This document shows, one piece after another, positions 34,515 through 46,348 of a stretch of 64,000 bases of DNA (position 1 is the first letter of the stretch; each line of letters begins with the position of its first letter). The position numbers were made by a program, and so were the translations under genes. The notes below the pieces were generated by a model, which saw only the letters and a list, made by a program, of their open reading frames with translations, was not told the origin of the DNA and ran no database searches. The stretch lies in assembly GCA_021234155.1 (NCBI GenBank), contig JAJEKV010000034.1, positions 11,248,697-11,312,696 of the forward strand. The letters are read 5' to 3'. The DNA is from Isoetes taiwanensis (Eukaryota > Streptophyta > Lycopodiopsida > Isoetales > Isoetaceae).

Positions 34515-35302
34515 CTTGATGATGTGTAGTTCAGCTCAGGCGCACCATTGACAAATTGAAGTGTTTGAAGTCTCTCCTTGACAATGAAGCTATTACCGTG
34601 GGTGGTTGAAATCACAGCCATGCTATAAAAGACCTATACGATTCCATCGGTTGAAAAAGAATTCTCGAATGGAAGCTTTATATCCAGACTATGGATTTTG
34701 CAGATGAGGATAAGTTTGATTTTGACACGTTTGATGATATTACGATAGGGCCAGGGGATCTATTCCCTTTGCAGGTAATCTGAATAGCATATAGCTTGGT
34801 TTGATTTTGTGTAGGATTGGGATAATGAGTTTGGATACATAGATCTTAGTAGCCAAACTCACCAAAATGGTCTAAACAAAAGTTATATTCTGTTTAATAA
34901 TCATGTTCTTTGGGCTCTCATTTTTGATGATACATCACATGAGCCGAGTCGAATTGATCCCTTTTTTTAGGCTCTCGTTTCTATATTATATTACATGTTG
35001 TCAAGCAAAATGTGGTAGCCGAGTCAAATTCACATTAGGGTAGAAACTAATGTTTGGTCTTCTTGTGGTGCAGCCCGTTGGGAGAATGGTACTGAATAAG
35101 AACATAGACAATTTTTTTAATGAGAATGAGTAGCTGGACTTCTGTCCTGGTGTGCTTGTTCCTGATATCTAGTATACAGATAACAAGATGTTCCAGACAA
35201 GGGTGTTTTTCTATTAATATACACATGCCATAGACTGGATCCAAACTACTCAATGGTTTCAGTAAATGCATCAAAGTGTGCCCATCATAATAATCATCTT
35301 GA
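34515..35302. other. No gene confirmed
   Basis: A short frame at about 34691-34774 ([20 protein letters not shown]) ends at a GTAATC that could be a donor, but nothing supports it further. The words GAGCCGAGTCGAAT and GCCGAGTCAAAT recur about 85 bp apart. Otherwise empty. Confidence 0.35.
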
Positions 35303-35625
35303 AAGCTTGCGGCAACATGGGAGTCCTACAGCTAGGATGAGGAATATATAGAGAAATTGAATAAAATGAATTTGAAAAAGACCTGTTTGTTGGAGCTACT
35401 TCGGTGGGGATGTATGTAAAATGGCGTTCTCTTGAAGAGGCATTGGAAGTTTTTAATAAGCTTCCAGTTCAATATGTTGTCGTCTGGAATGCAATGATAA
35501 GAGACTACGGAGTGAACCATGAGGCTAACAAGGCTATAGAACGTTTTGCAAGAATTTGTTCTAAAACCTGACGTTGTTGCGTTCATCTGCCCACGCAATA
35601 TGGAGCCGTTAACATGCGCATGATG
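35303..35625 (+). pseudogene. PPR protein fragment (about two repeats)
   Basis: Plus-strand pieces read ACGNMGVLQLG, then FEKDLFVGATSVGMYVKWRS (35371 onward), LEEALEVFNKLPVQYVVVWN, then after a stop at 35569 and a frame change LKPDVVAFICP. This is the P-L-S style pentatricopeptide pattern (DLFVGxxLVDMYVKCGSLEEAxxVFxxLPxxDVVxWNAMI) of plant organelle RNA-binding proteins. It is truncated at both ends, with an in-frame TAG in the first part and a frameshift. PPR families are very large in seed-free plants, and fragments like this are usual. Confidence 0.8.
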
Positions 35626-36025
35626 TAGAGAAATTAACAATTATCATAGCTCAACCTACACTACCATGTTTGCCCCTTTGAGCAACATAATCTCATAAAG
35701 TTTGTTCATTCTTAGGTGCTTTGAAGATATCATTAACGCACATTGATTAATAAGCCATTTGAAAAGTGGCAGTTTGAGCTAGAGACATTGAATATATGAA
35801 CAATTGGTTGAAAATCTAAGTATGTTTGGAAAAAAAAAATTGATTGAAGATTGAAAGACCATGCGCTCTTCTCCCCGGAAAGTGGCGTCAATCTATAAAA
35901 AGCTTCGCATGTCAACCCCGGTCGGGGTGGACATGGCTAGAACATCCAATTTACTTAAGCTAATCACTCTTTTTTGAAAAACACTTCTCAAAATGTTGCA
36001 TGGAATATGATGATGTGGCACTTCA

Positions 36026-36190
36026 AGCAGTGACATGTCATGCCAAAAGTATGCAAAACCAACTTTGACTAGGCAAAAAATGAAGTGATGTACAACTTTT
36101 GCTTTCCATGGGCGATGTGGCAATTTTTGGCTGACATGGCAAGATATGCGTGATATGGACTTGATGACTAGGCATTCTCGTAAGAAATTA
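36026..36190. repeat. Partial copy of the fold-back element arm
   Basis: Resembles 36616-36770: TTTGACTAGGCAAAAAATGA, then GATGTGGCAATTTTTGGCTG, ATGACTAGG and AAGAAAT in the same order. It looks like an older, truncated relative of the element that follows. Confidence 0.55.
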
Positions 36191-36615
36191 CTCTTTTTTG
36201 AAAAACAAAAGCTGGAACCAAAAGGGTTTATTTTTGTGATATTTACCATATAATTGGCATTATAGATTGTTAAACAATATATTTGTTTGGCGATGGATGC
36301 ATATTGAATAGTCTTTGTAAAGTGTTGTTGACTGAAATCTAGGTCCAGTATGATCTCATATTGTGCTACTTATGTGATAATATTGGAAAGATAAATTTGG
36401 TGACTTTGATTGGTCACAAATGGCTAACTATAAACTGATACTAGTATTAATGCATGATAAGATTTTAATGTCACATTATAGGCTGTTGGAGCATTGGTGT
36501 TATGCACATTAAGTTAATAAGTGATGTTACATTTTGTAAGCTCATAAAGATCAAGGGATATATGGTGTACATCTATGAATGAATGGTGAATCTAAGATAT
36601 TAAATAAAAATGTAG

Positions 36616-38479
36616 TGCCAAGTAGGCAAGGCCAAGTTTTGACTAGGCCAAAAATGAAAAGATGTCCATCTTTGATCTTTTCATTGGGTGATGTTGGCAA
36701 ATTTTGGTTGACATGGTTAGATGGTGGTAATATGGACATGATGACTAGGACTTCATGCAAGAAATATGATAACCTTTGGAATTTTTGGTGGAGGAGTTTG
36801 GCAAGTTGAAGAACTTAGAGCGCTGACACACTTCCCCAAATCGAACCGTGCCGGGGACTTTCTTGGCGCCGCTTCCTCACACCGTGAGGGGAGAGGCCGA
36901 CCCCCAGAGACAGACCTCATAAAGGTTGTTGAGGCAGCCTTTCTGCTAAGCGCTCCTCCGGGAGGGCAAATGCCAATGCCCCCTCCCCCTCCCCCCCCCC
37001 CAAACGCGTCCGTGCTTCGGTTTCCTTATCCGACCATTGAATCCACTGTTCAAGTAACCTGCTTCGAGCAGGTTCAAAAAAATTCAAGATCGGTCCGAGA
37101 GAACTTATCAAACCGCGAAGCGTCCTGCGGTCGACCGTGTAGAAACCCAATTGTTTTGTCGTTCGGGCAGCAAAAAGGCTCCAGAATGGAGATTCGACTT
37201 CGCCATTTCGTCCGAAATGGCGAGTCACCTTAGAGATCAAGTTGCAGGGTCATTTTTGGCAATGAAAGAAACACGAACCCTCTACATGGCAGTATTTTGC
37301 AGTCACCTCTTAGGCCAATTGACTACGACCGTGTTGGACATGAGTTACTTTGGTGCTTCTTGGAGAAGGGGTGGTTTTCTACCCATGAAACTTGGTCTCC
37401 AGGGTAATGTCGACGTTCTGAGTCCATTGGTAGAGTCAGTTCACAGTTCCGGAGTGGGAGAATTGCCCGACCGTGGCCAAGGGCCTTCGGGAGAGGACCT
37501 TTGGGGCGAACTACTTCTGGAAGGTTTTAAGGGTCCATCTTCTGGCCTCAATACCCTCCCTCTACCTGATGACATTGTGCAAGGTCCTGGTTGAATCTGA
37601 TAAGGATTTGGCCTTCGAAATATAAACCTTATGTGTTGCTAGGTTATTGAAGGGTTTACGTTATGGAGGTTGAGTTTTAGTCGGTTGCACTTGGGACATG
37701 GTCGAGAAGCTACAGTTGAAAATGTGAAGCAATAGGAACTGACGTAATGGGGTTTGGATTTATCCTCCTCCCAGTGTGGCAATTGAAATTCAAGAGCACC
37801 TTTTGCAGTAGCAAAATTGTTTGGGATCATTCGGATGGCCAATAGATCTAAACTCTGTTATTTCAGTTGCCATGACCTCCGAAACTTAAACCCTGTGTGT
37901 TGCTAGGTTATTGTAGGGTTTACGTTTTGGAGACCAAAACATGGTCGTTTTCTTGGATAACTAGGTGCACCTTTTCTAAACATGCATGCGGAGCCATCTT
38001 CGCAGGTTGGAGCCTAGGTTTTATTGGCGTATCTGGGATTTTATTGAACCTTTCGGGCGGGGTTACTTGAACGATGGATTCAATCTTGGGATAGGGAAAC
38101 CGAGAGCTCGGGGGAGGGGCATTGGCATTTGCCCTCCCGGAGGAGCATTGGCAGGAAAGGTTGCCTCAACAACCTTTCTGAGGTCCGTCTCCTGGGGTCT
38201 GGTCTCTCCCCTCTGGTGAGGAAGCCTCGCAAAGTTCTGGCCTGGTTCGATTTGGGGAAGGGTGTCAGCGCAAGATCCCTCTATTCTATCCTGCCAAACT
38301 CCTCTACCAAAAATTCCAAAGGTTATCATATTTCTTGCATAAAATCCTAGTCATCATGTCCATGTCACCACCATCTAGCCATGTCACCCAAAATTTGCCA
38401 ACATCACCCAATGAAAAGACCAAAGATGGACATCTTTTCATTTTTGGCCTAGTCAAAACTTGGTCTTGCTTACTTGGCA
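36616..38479. mobile_element. Fold-back element 1 with inverted arms of about 450 bp
   Basis: The left arm (about 36616-37075) and right arm (about 38050-38479, inverted) match over most of their length: TGCCAAGTA at the tips, GACTAGGCCAAAAATGAAAAG, TGATAACCTTTGGAATTTTT, CTTCCCCAAATCGAACC and GCTCCTCCGGGAGGGCAAAT in each. The 0.97-kb middle shares sequence with the element at 45301-46348 (for example AGAAACACGAACCCTCTACA). The arms and middle hold no transposase. The right tip abuts a 19-bp satellite. Open frames at 36766-37233 and 37151-37594 are not conserved and are not called. Confidence 0.75.
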
Positions 38480-38866
38480 TACCAAGGTGGCATGTTTGAG
38501 CCTAGGTGGCATGCTTGAGCCACCTTGGCATGTTAGAGCCTAGGTGGCATGTTTGAGCCACCTTGACATGTTGGAGCCCACGTCGCATATTGGAGTCCAC
38601 GTGGCATGCTTCGGCCACCTTGGCATATTGGAGTCTAGGTGGCATGTTGGAGCCCACGTGGCATGTTTGAGCCAACTTGGCATGTTGGAGCCTAGGTGGC
38701 ATGTTTGAGCCACCTTGGCATGCCTGAGCCACCTTGCCATGTTGGAGCCTAGGTGGCATGTTGGAGCCCACATGGGATGTTTGAGCCACCTTGGCATGTT
38801 TGAGCCTAAGTGGCATGTTGGTGCCTAGGTGCCATGCTTGAGCCATCTTGGCATGTTGGAGCCTGC
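38480..38866. repeat. 19-bp satellite, block 1
   Basis: About 20 degenerate copies of GGCATGTTGGAGCCTAGGT and its variant with GAGCCACCTT. Each copy has internal symmetry (GCCACCTTGGC, GCCTAGGTGGC). Three units make 57 bases, so several frames stay open and encode a 19-residue repeat; no real protein is implied. Confidence 0.9.
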
Positions 38867-39036
38867 ATATTCACACAGGGGTGACTCCAGGCACCGAGAT
38901 ACTGGTATACTGTATAATGAGGTTTGCAAAAGGTTTGAGGCAGTATTAAATGGTGTTGATTTCGTACATGTATTATATGGCTTTAGGGAATACAGAAGAG
39001 ACTCTTGTTGCCCTATGTCACCCTCCGTGTGAATAT
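38867..39036. mobile_element. Small TIR MITE, copy 2 (170 bp)
   Basis: Ends ATATTCACACAGGGGTGAC and GTCACCCTCCGTGTGAATAT form an inverted pair of about 19 bases. It sits at the edge of the 19-bp satellite (preceded by GTTGGAGCCTG), so it probably inserted into it. The body matches the copy at 31331-31600. Confidence 0.75.
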
Positions 39037-39209
39037 AATCCCAAACCAAAGGACGTTTCATGGGGATTCAAATTATAAGTGTAGAAGTAATGGTGACAAA
39101 CATAAAAACTATTGCTGACATTATAAGTGTAGAAAAAATTTTGGGCCATTCGGGCCCTTAAAAAAAATATTGCTGACATTAAACATAAGAAAAATTCAAT
39201 GGAACAAAC

Positions 39210-40473
39210 ATGAGAAAAATGCAATAGAACAAATATGTAATCAATAGCAACTTCACAATATGGAACTGGAACCCAAGATATCCTTGCAAAACCATAGTGC
39301 CTATATCTTGCAAAACTATACCAATCTATATATTTGCCAAATAAGGATGAACAACTGTTGTTCACAAATTGAACAATTGTTGAAGCTGTGCTACATATTC
39401 ATCAGATATAATGGGTGTTATGGCATAAAAATTATGACGATAGAGGATGACTATAAACGATAAACCTAATGATGAAGTGCACCTGCATTTCTTTCGAGCA
39501 TTGCAAAATGCTTTTGCATTTCATCTTGGTAAAATGCAAGTCTATCTTTACACTTACTGACCATCCCAAAGCATGCATTATTTCAGGAGATTCAGGATTG
39601 CATGACAAACAAATAACCAGATAACCGTACTGGTATTGTGGCAACGTACTGATAGTAGTAACGTCAAGCAATGAATTACATTGTAGATAGGCATGTATTA
39701 GGCATCCCAAGTTGGTTCTTTGCAAAGCATTTTTGCCCTTTTTTTTCCACCCGATTTAGCTTCATGGGATTGGTGCAAGCCCTTAGAAGGGAACTGGAAA
39801 TGACCTGGAGATGCCATCACATCATATACAAGATGCACCACTGCTAATCAAAAATTGCATCAAATGTAGGTGAGAACATCTACTCTAATCTACTTCACCA
39901 GGAGAAAAAGTAGCCATAAAAGAAACATGCACTCTAAGTCTACTGCAGATACGAGATTTTTCAGCATGTAGCATATGCAGGATCCAATCTATGTTTAAAA
40001 GATCCTGTAAAAGACCTCTGTTACTCAGTTACCCTTGTGCAATTTTTGTTCGTTGCCTGCATTAAGAATCCTATTTAAGAGTACAAAATCTAAGCAGATG
40101 CTAATAACATAATAAAGGAACATGTATAAACTATAAGTAGCTAGTGCCAGTGAAGATAATAGAGGTGAATGTAATAGATGTGATTATATGCAAATATTAA
40201 ACATCGCTAAACTAAATGGAGAAGAATGCCATTGGTCTATGTCTGTACAGATGCTTCTGAGTACAAAACTACATACCCTGAAAGACCAGCTTCTACACAG
40301 TTAGAAACAAGCTCCTAAATTTGCCACAGATCTGTATTTTAGTTCATCTCATTTCCATCCTTTCTTTAGTGCCACTGCAGCCACTACAACTTCATCCGCA
40401 CGAGCATTAAGTATGCACACCAATTGGACTTATCTGTTTCTGTCTTTCAAAAATGTGGAAGAAGTGAACTAAA
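39210..40473. repeat. Duplicated block A, copy 2
   Basis: See 29494-30758. In this copy block B follows directly at 40474 without the 3.38-kb segment. Confidence 0.85.
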
Positions 40474-40632
40474 TGCTCTATTTGAAGTTATGAATGGATT
40501 TATGATTTATGGTAATTCTTTTGCTGCACCCCTTGTGCTTGTAGGATAAAGGAGGGTGACCTAAAGGCTAGTAGGAATAGAGATGTTTCTAGCTAGAATC
40601 CCATAAATTCCAATAATTGCAGCCTGTGCACA
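40474..40632. repeat. Duplicated block B, copy 2
   Basis: Matches 34139-34289. It ends near GCCTGTGCACAA. Repeat C, which follows block B at 34281, is absent here; unrelated T-rich sequence follows. Confidence 0.85.
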
Positions 40633-42480
40633 ACACACTGACCCCAATTTTTGGTCCACAGTTGTTTTTTAGTTGTACGGAAGTGTTGTTTTATGCCAAA
40701 AACAACAGCAAAATGGCCCCAAAAGTCCACGTGGCCCGTTTATCCGGATTTGCACAAAGAGACAGTGGTTTTTTGGCAAAAATTTTCCACGGTGGTTTTT
40801 TGGCACCTTTTTGTTTTTTGGTCAACGTGTCCTTTTTTTCAATGTTGTTTTTAGCAGATTTTTATCAACGTGTGGTTTTTTCTTGACTATTGTTTTTGGA
40901 GGAGCCAATCGTTGTTTGTCTTCTAAATAACACATCTAGATTTGAATATTCTTACATGTGGAAAACTAAAACAGACATTTGTTTTTTCCTTTTCTATGCG
41001 TGTTGTTTTTTTTTTCTCTACTTGTAGTTTTTTAAGTTGACATTATTTTCCCTAAAAAACATACATAATTTTTCAAGAAATCCACATGAAAAACTAAATT
41101 ACAACACGTGAAGAATTAAATTACAATGCTATAAATGAAAGTGTAAAAAAAAAAGAACACTTAGAAAATAAAAAGCGACGTTGAGAAGTGTTGTTTTTAT
41201 CAACAAAAGACACGTTGTTTCAAGTGTTATTTTGCAAAAAAATAAATAAAACTACCTATAGCCTTTTTTTTTCAATTTACTAACAATACATAGTTTTTTT
41301 TTTAAATTAATTAAAAACAATAGTGGTTAAAAAAAATAACCACATTTTGAAAGTCAATATATTAAATATTTTTGTTCCTCATATAACTTCAATATCATTG
41401 AATTCTTGATTGCTCATATTTATTTTAGAAAAGCCTTTTTGGGAATCGAACCCAAACAAGTCCATAAAAGGCATTGTAAGTTGCAATCCAAATTTTGACT
41501 CTGTTTCACTGGTTTAACTTAGGCAAAAACATTTAAAGTTCAAAACATTTCAGAAGATTATTTTCAGGGGAACCAAGGTTTCCCTTAAGGTTCAAAACAT
41601 CAACTTAAATTGATTTCAAAAGTTTTAAAAACATTAAATCAAGTGGAACATCACTTTAACATCAATTTGATTGCAACTGTTTCAATTAGCCAGGGTATTG
41701 ACCCGATTACTTTGTGCTGGTCGGCTTCCTTGAATGCTCGATCTGGAGCTATTCCTTCCACTAAAATATGTTGTGCTATCCAAATATATGCAAGCCATAC
41801 CCAAATCCCTGTTCATTGTGGAATCTTAGTTCTCCAAGAAAATTTTGGCTTCAAAAATGAAAAGGACAGTGGCATGCAAGACAAAAAAGTGAAATAAAGA
41901 ACAAGAAAACAAAAATGTAATAGCTCTGCAGAAGCTAAGGTTGCAGCCATGGGAGTCTGCAGCAGGCAAGGTTGCACGAATCAACAGGCTCTGCCTAGAA
42001 ATAGCCCGTCTAGCCCATGGAAATGCAAAATGAGCACCTTAGCATTCCATATCCGAGTTTCAAAGGCATGCAGATCGGCTGGCATTTCTGCCATAAAGGA
42101 TATCCACCATAGCCAATCCGCCAGCATTTTCAAGTAAAATAAAATCCAGGGAGCTTCTGCATTGGACATAAGAGGCACCAAATCACACGATCATATGTAA
42201 ACAAATACAGAATCAAACAGACAAAAAACTTCCTTACTTTCTTACAATCATATGTCTGGTTTAGCAACATGATCCTCTGTTGCAGGCGCTCCCAATGAAG
42301 ATTAAACGGCATAATAAAACTCGGCAGAGCCATTTTAGGCTGGATCTAAATATCAGAAAGAAACTCGTCAGAGCCATACTAGGCTGGAGGCGACTTCATG
42401 AAGTGAATAGCAGCAGTATGGCGTTTGCCTTTCTTACCAGATACATGCATCATTTCCAGAGCTAGGTTTTGCAGAAACCT
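40633..42480. other. T/G-rich low-complexity and empty sequence
   Basis: 40.65-41.3 kb is rich in GTTGTTTTT and GGTTTTTTGGCA words, which give Phe/Leu-rich false frames. At 41437-41460 the minus strand has a perfect T-arm-like stem-loop with the B-box word GGGTTCGATTCCC, but no full tRNA. The rest is without recognisable features. Confidence 0.45.
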
Positions 42481-42494
42481 AAGAGCTGCCACAA

Positions 42495-42625
42495 ACGGAA
42501 AAGATAGGCGGCCATCACCATAGCCGCCTATTGAGTAGGAGCACTGTGCAAACTAGGCAGGGCGGGAAAGAAAACAGATAGCCGGCCATCGCCATAGCCA
42601 CCCATTGCGTAAGGCGGGAAAGAAA
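42495..42625. repeat. Decayed tandem duplication of about 85 bp
   Basis: CGGCCATCACCATAGCCGCC, then CTATTGAGTA and GGGCGGGAAAGAAAA, recur as CGGCCATCGCCATAGCCACC, then CATTGCGTA and GGCGGGAAAGAAAA. Confidence 0.65.
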
Positions 42626-42794
42626 ATACAGACTGGCTGGCCCGTTAATGGCAAACCAATAGGATGATAGGGCCTAGATCACAATCTAGGCCGTTCATCT
42701 CGCCCCATCACGACCGTTAAATAGGATGCTTTCTTTATTGCTTTTCATCGAAAATATACAATATAGGTTTATTATTTTTTGTAATCAAGCCAAT

Positions 42795-42898
42795 GCTGGA
42801 CTTAAGTGTGACGGTTAAATTGCAAAGCTAGACATGTAATCAAGCCAAAGCTAGACTATGCAAATCGTCCGTCCAGCTTTGCAATTTAACCGTCCAGC
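42795..42898. repeat. Inverted repeat with arms of about 28 bp
   Basis: GCTGGAC...CGGTTAAATTGCAAAGCTAGAC (42795-42833, with a 10-base interruption) pairs with GTCCAGCTTTGCAATTTAAC, then CGTCCAGC (42871-42898). A direct repeat TAATCAAGCCAA lies at both 42782 and 42837. Possibly a small foldback element. Confidence 0.65.
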
Positions 42899-43329
42899 AT
42901 GCCAAATTGTCGGTTCTCGTTCTGTCCAAGAGAATCAAGATTTCGGATTCTGACCGACACGATTTTCCTCAACCGGAATTTATAGGTCTTTGTAGGTCTT
43001 TATGAAAGTGAAGAAAAATAGGGTCTGTGTGCTCTGAAGATTTTGAATGTTTACGGCCACCGTCATTGCATGATCCAGTTAACTCACAGACATGCATCAT
43101 ATTTTTTTCTAGAGACAGACCTGGTGTGGAAGTAGACAATCATTAGTCGTTTTGAACAGGATCTTGCATAGTATCATCACTTAGAGGGACGGTGTTGACG
43201 CCAGAAGACGGACCCTTAACACCTTTTGGAAAGTAGTTTGTCTCAAATGTCCTCTCCATATGATCCTGGCAACGAATGGGCATCTCCCGCAATCCATAAA
43301 TTGGCTCTTCTAATAGACTCAGAACATCG

Positions 43330-45300
43330 ACTTAGGTGGCATGTTGGAACCTAGGTGGCATGTTTGAGCCACCTTGGCATGTTGGAGCCTTGGTGGTATG
43401 TTGGAGCCTAGGTGGCATGTTGGAGTCTAGGTGGCATGCTTGAGCCTAGGTGGCATGTTGGAGCCCGCGTGGCATGTTTGAGGCACCTTGGCATCTTAGG
43501 TGGCATGTTGGAGCCTAGGTGGCATGTTGGAGCCCTTGTGGCATGTTTGAGCCACCTTGGAATGTTTGAGCCAACTAGTTGGCATGTTGGAACCCATGTG
43601 GCATATGCATGTTTGGGCCACCTTGGCACGTTGGAGCCTAGGTGGCATGTTGGAGCCCACGTGGCATGTTTGAGCCACCTTGGCATATTTGGGCTTAGGT
43701 GGCATGTTGGAGCCTAGGTGGCACGTTGGAGACTATGTGGCATGTTGGAGCCTAGGTGGCATGTTTGAGACTATGTGACATGTTGGAGACTAGGTGGCAT
43801 GTTTTAGCCACCATGGCATGTTTTAGCCTAGGTGGCATGTTGGAGCCCAGGGCATGTTTGAGCATGTTGGAACCTAGGTGGCATATTTGAGCCACCTTGG
43901 CATGTGTTAGCCTAGGTGGCATGTTGGAGCCTGCGAGGCATGTTTGAGCCACCTTGGCATGTCTGAGCCTAGGTGGCATGTTTTAGCCTAGGTGGCATGT
44001 TGGAGCCTAGGTGGCATGTCTGAGCCACCTTGGCATGTCTGAGCCTAGGTGGCATGTTGGAGCCTAGGTGGCATGTTGGAGCCTAGGTGTCATGTTGGAG
44101 CCTAGGTGGCATGTTGGAGCTCGCATGACATGTTTGAGCCAACTAGGTGGCATTTTGCAATCCACGTGGCATGTTTGGGCCACCTTGGCACGTTGGAGCC
44201 TAGGTGGCATGTTGGAGCCCACGTGGCATGTTTGAGCCACCTTGGCATATTTGGGCCTAGGTGGCATGTTGGAGCCTAGGTGGCACGTTGGAGCCTAGTT
44301 GGCATGTTGGAGCCTACGTGGCATGTTGGAGCCTACGTGGCATGTTGGAGCATATGTGGCATATTTGAGCCACCTTGGCACGCTTGAGCCTAGGTGGCAC
44401 GTTGGAGCCACCTTGGCATGTTGGAGCTCACGTGGCATGTTGGAGGCATGTTGGAGCCTAGGTGGCATGCTAGGTGGCATGTTGGAGCCTCGTGGCATGT
44501 TGGGCGTGGGTGGCATGTTGGAGCCTAGGTGGCATGTTGGAGCCTAGGTGTCATGTTTGAGCCACCTTGGCACGCTTGAGCCTAGGTGGCATGTTGGAGC
44601 CCAGGTGGCAAGTTGGAGCCTAGGTGGCATGGTAGAGCTCCGCGAGGCATGTTGGAGCCCTAGTTGGCATGTTGGAGCCTACGTGGCATGTTGGAGCCTA
44701 GGTGGCATATTTGAGCCACCTTGGCACGCTTGAGCCTAGGTGGCACGTTGGAGCCACCTTGGCATGTTGGAGCTCACGTGGCATGTTGGAGCTCACGTGG
44801 CATGTTGGAGCCCAGGTGGCATGTTGGAGCCTAGGTGGCATGCTGGGTGGCATGTTGGAGCCCACGTGGCATGTTGGGCGTGGGGTGGCATGTTGGAGCC
44901 TAGGTGGCATGTTTGAGCCACCTTGGCACGCTTGAGCCTAGGTGGCATGTTGGAGCCACCTTGGCATGTTGGAGCCGAGGTGGCATGTTGGAGCCTAGGT
45001 GGCATGTTGGAGCCTAGGTGGCATGCTAGAGCTCACGAGGCATGTTGGAGCCTAGTTGGCACGTTGGAGCCTACGTGGCATGTTGAAGCCACCTTGGCAT
45101 GTTGGAGCCTAGGTGGCATATTTGAGCCACCTTGGCATGCTTGAGCCTAGGTGGCGCGTTGGAAACCAACTTGGCATGTTGGAGCTCACGTTGCATGTTG
45201 GAGCCCAGGTGGCATGTTGGAGCCTAGGTGGCATGCTAGGTGGCATGTTGGAGCCCAGGTGGCATGTTGGAGCCTAAGTGGCATGTTATAGCCTAGGTGG
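43330..45300. repeat. 19-bp satellite, main array (about 2 kb)
   Basis: About 100 degenerate tandem copies of GGCATGTTGGAGCCTAGGT, alternating with GAGCCACCTTGGCATGTTT types, and with higher-order stretches (for example 44281-44700 resembles 44640-45060). Long open frames on both strands here (such as 43412-43717) are by-products of the 57-base triple unit and are not genes. Confidence 0.95.
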
Positions 45301-46348
45301 CCAGACCCCAGGAGACGGACATCACAAAGGTTACCGAGGCAGGCTTTCCTACCAGTGCTCCTCCGGGAGGGCAAATGCCAGTGCCTCCCTTCCCGGAACC
45401 CGGTTTCCCTATCCGACCATTGAATTCTCCATTCAAGTAACTTGCTTGGCGGGGCTCAAAAAAATTCAAGATCTGTCAGGAGAACATATCAAACCGCCAA
45501 AGTGTCCCGCGATTAGACCATGTAGAAACCCAAGTGTTTTGTCGTTCGGGCAGTACAAAGACTCCGAAATGGAGATTTGACTTCGCCATGTCATCTAAAA
45601 CAGCGAAATTACCCTAGGGACCAAGTTACACGGTCATTTTTTGCAGCAAAAGAAACACGAACCCTCTACATGGCAGTATTCTGCACCCTCCGCTAAGGCC
45701 AATTCACTACGAACGTGTTGGACGTTACTTGAAGCCTACTCGAAGCAAGTTACTTGAATGGAGAATTAAACGGTCGGATAGGGAAACCGGGTTCCGGGAA
45801 GGGAGGCATTGGCATTTGCCTTCCCGGGAGGAGCACCGTAGGAAAGCACACTTTCGGTAAATCCAAACCCCATTTCATCAGTTTCTATTGCTTCTTGTTT
45901 TCTACTGCAGCTTCTCGACCATGTCTCAAGTGCAACTGAATAAAACTCAATCTCCATAACGTAAACCCTACAATAACCTAGCAACGCACAGGGTTTACGT
46001 TTTGAAGGCCAAAACGTAATTAGACTTCTTTGATAACTAGGTGGACCATTTCTAAACATGCATGGGGAGCCATGAGAACTGAAATAACAGAGTTTCGATC
46101 ACAGTGTCGCCAATCCGAGTGACCCCAAACAATTTTGCTACTGCATAAGGCGCTCTACACTTTTAATTGCAAAACTAGGAGGAGAATAAATCAAAATCCC
46201 ATTCTTGCAATTTCCTCGCCTCGTGTTTTCAACGGCCATTTGCTTTCGACCATGTCCCAAGTGCAGCGGACCAAAGCCCGACCTCCATATCGTAAACCCT
46301 ACAATAACACGGCAAGGCCGCGGGGTTTCGTGCCATATCCCCACTCGG
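45301..46348. mobile_element. Fold-back element 2, inserted in the satellite
   Basis: Satellite on both sides. The left arm (45301-45440, with CTCCTCCGGGAGGGCAAATG and TTCCCTATCCGACCATTGAA) is inverted at about 45735-45860 (GGCATTGGCATTTGCC, ACGGTCGGATAGGGAAACC). The middle matches fold-back element 1 (ACACGAACCCTCTACATGGC). The segment to 46348 repeats two decayed copies of a unit with GTAAACCCTACAATAAC and CGACCATGTC that element 1 carries in the opposite sense. Non-coding. Confidence 0.65.

Noticed and set aside
34691-34774. Short acidic frame [12 protein letters not shown]... before a possible donor
   Set aside because: Only 28 codons and no partner exon; chance cannot be excluded.
40617-40930. 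Three overlapping Phe-rich frames
   Set aside because: Composition artefact of GTTTTTTGG-rich sequence; several frames are open at once.
43412-43717. Long open frames on both strands (and similar ones through 45.3 kb and 38.5-38.8 kb)
   Set aside because: They lie entirely in the 19-bp satellite; frames stay open because 3 x 19 = 57. No start context, splice signals or non-repeat residues.
43330-45300. Possible CRISPR-like array
   Set aside because: Repeats are contiguous with no unique spacers, and the window is plant nuclear DNA. It is a satellite.
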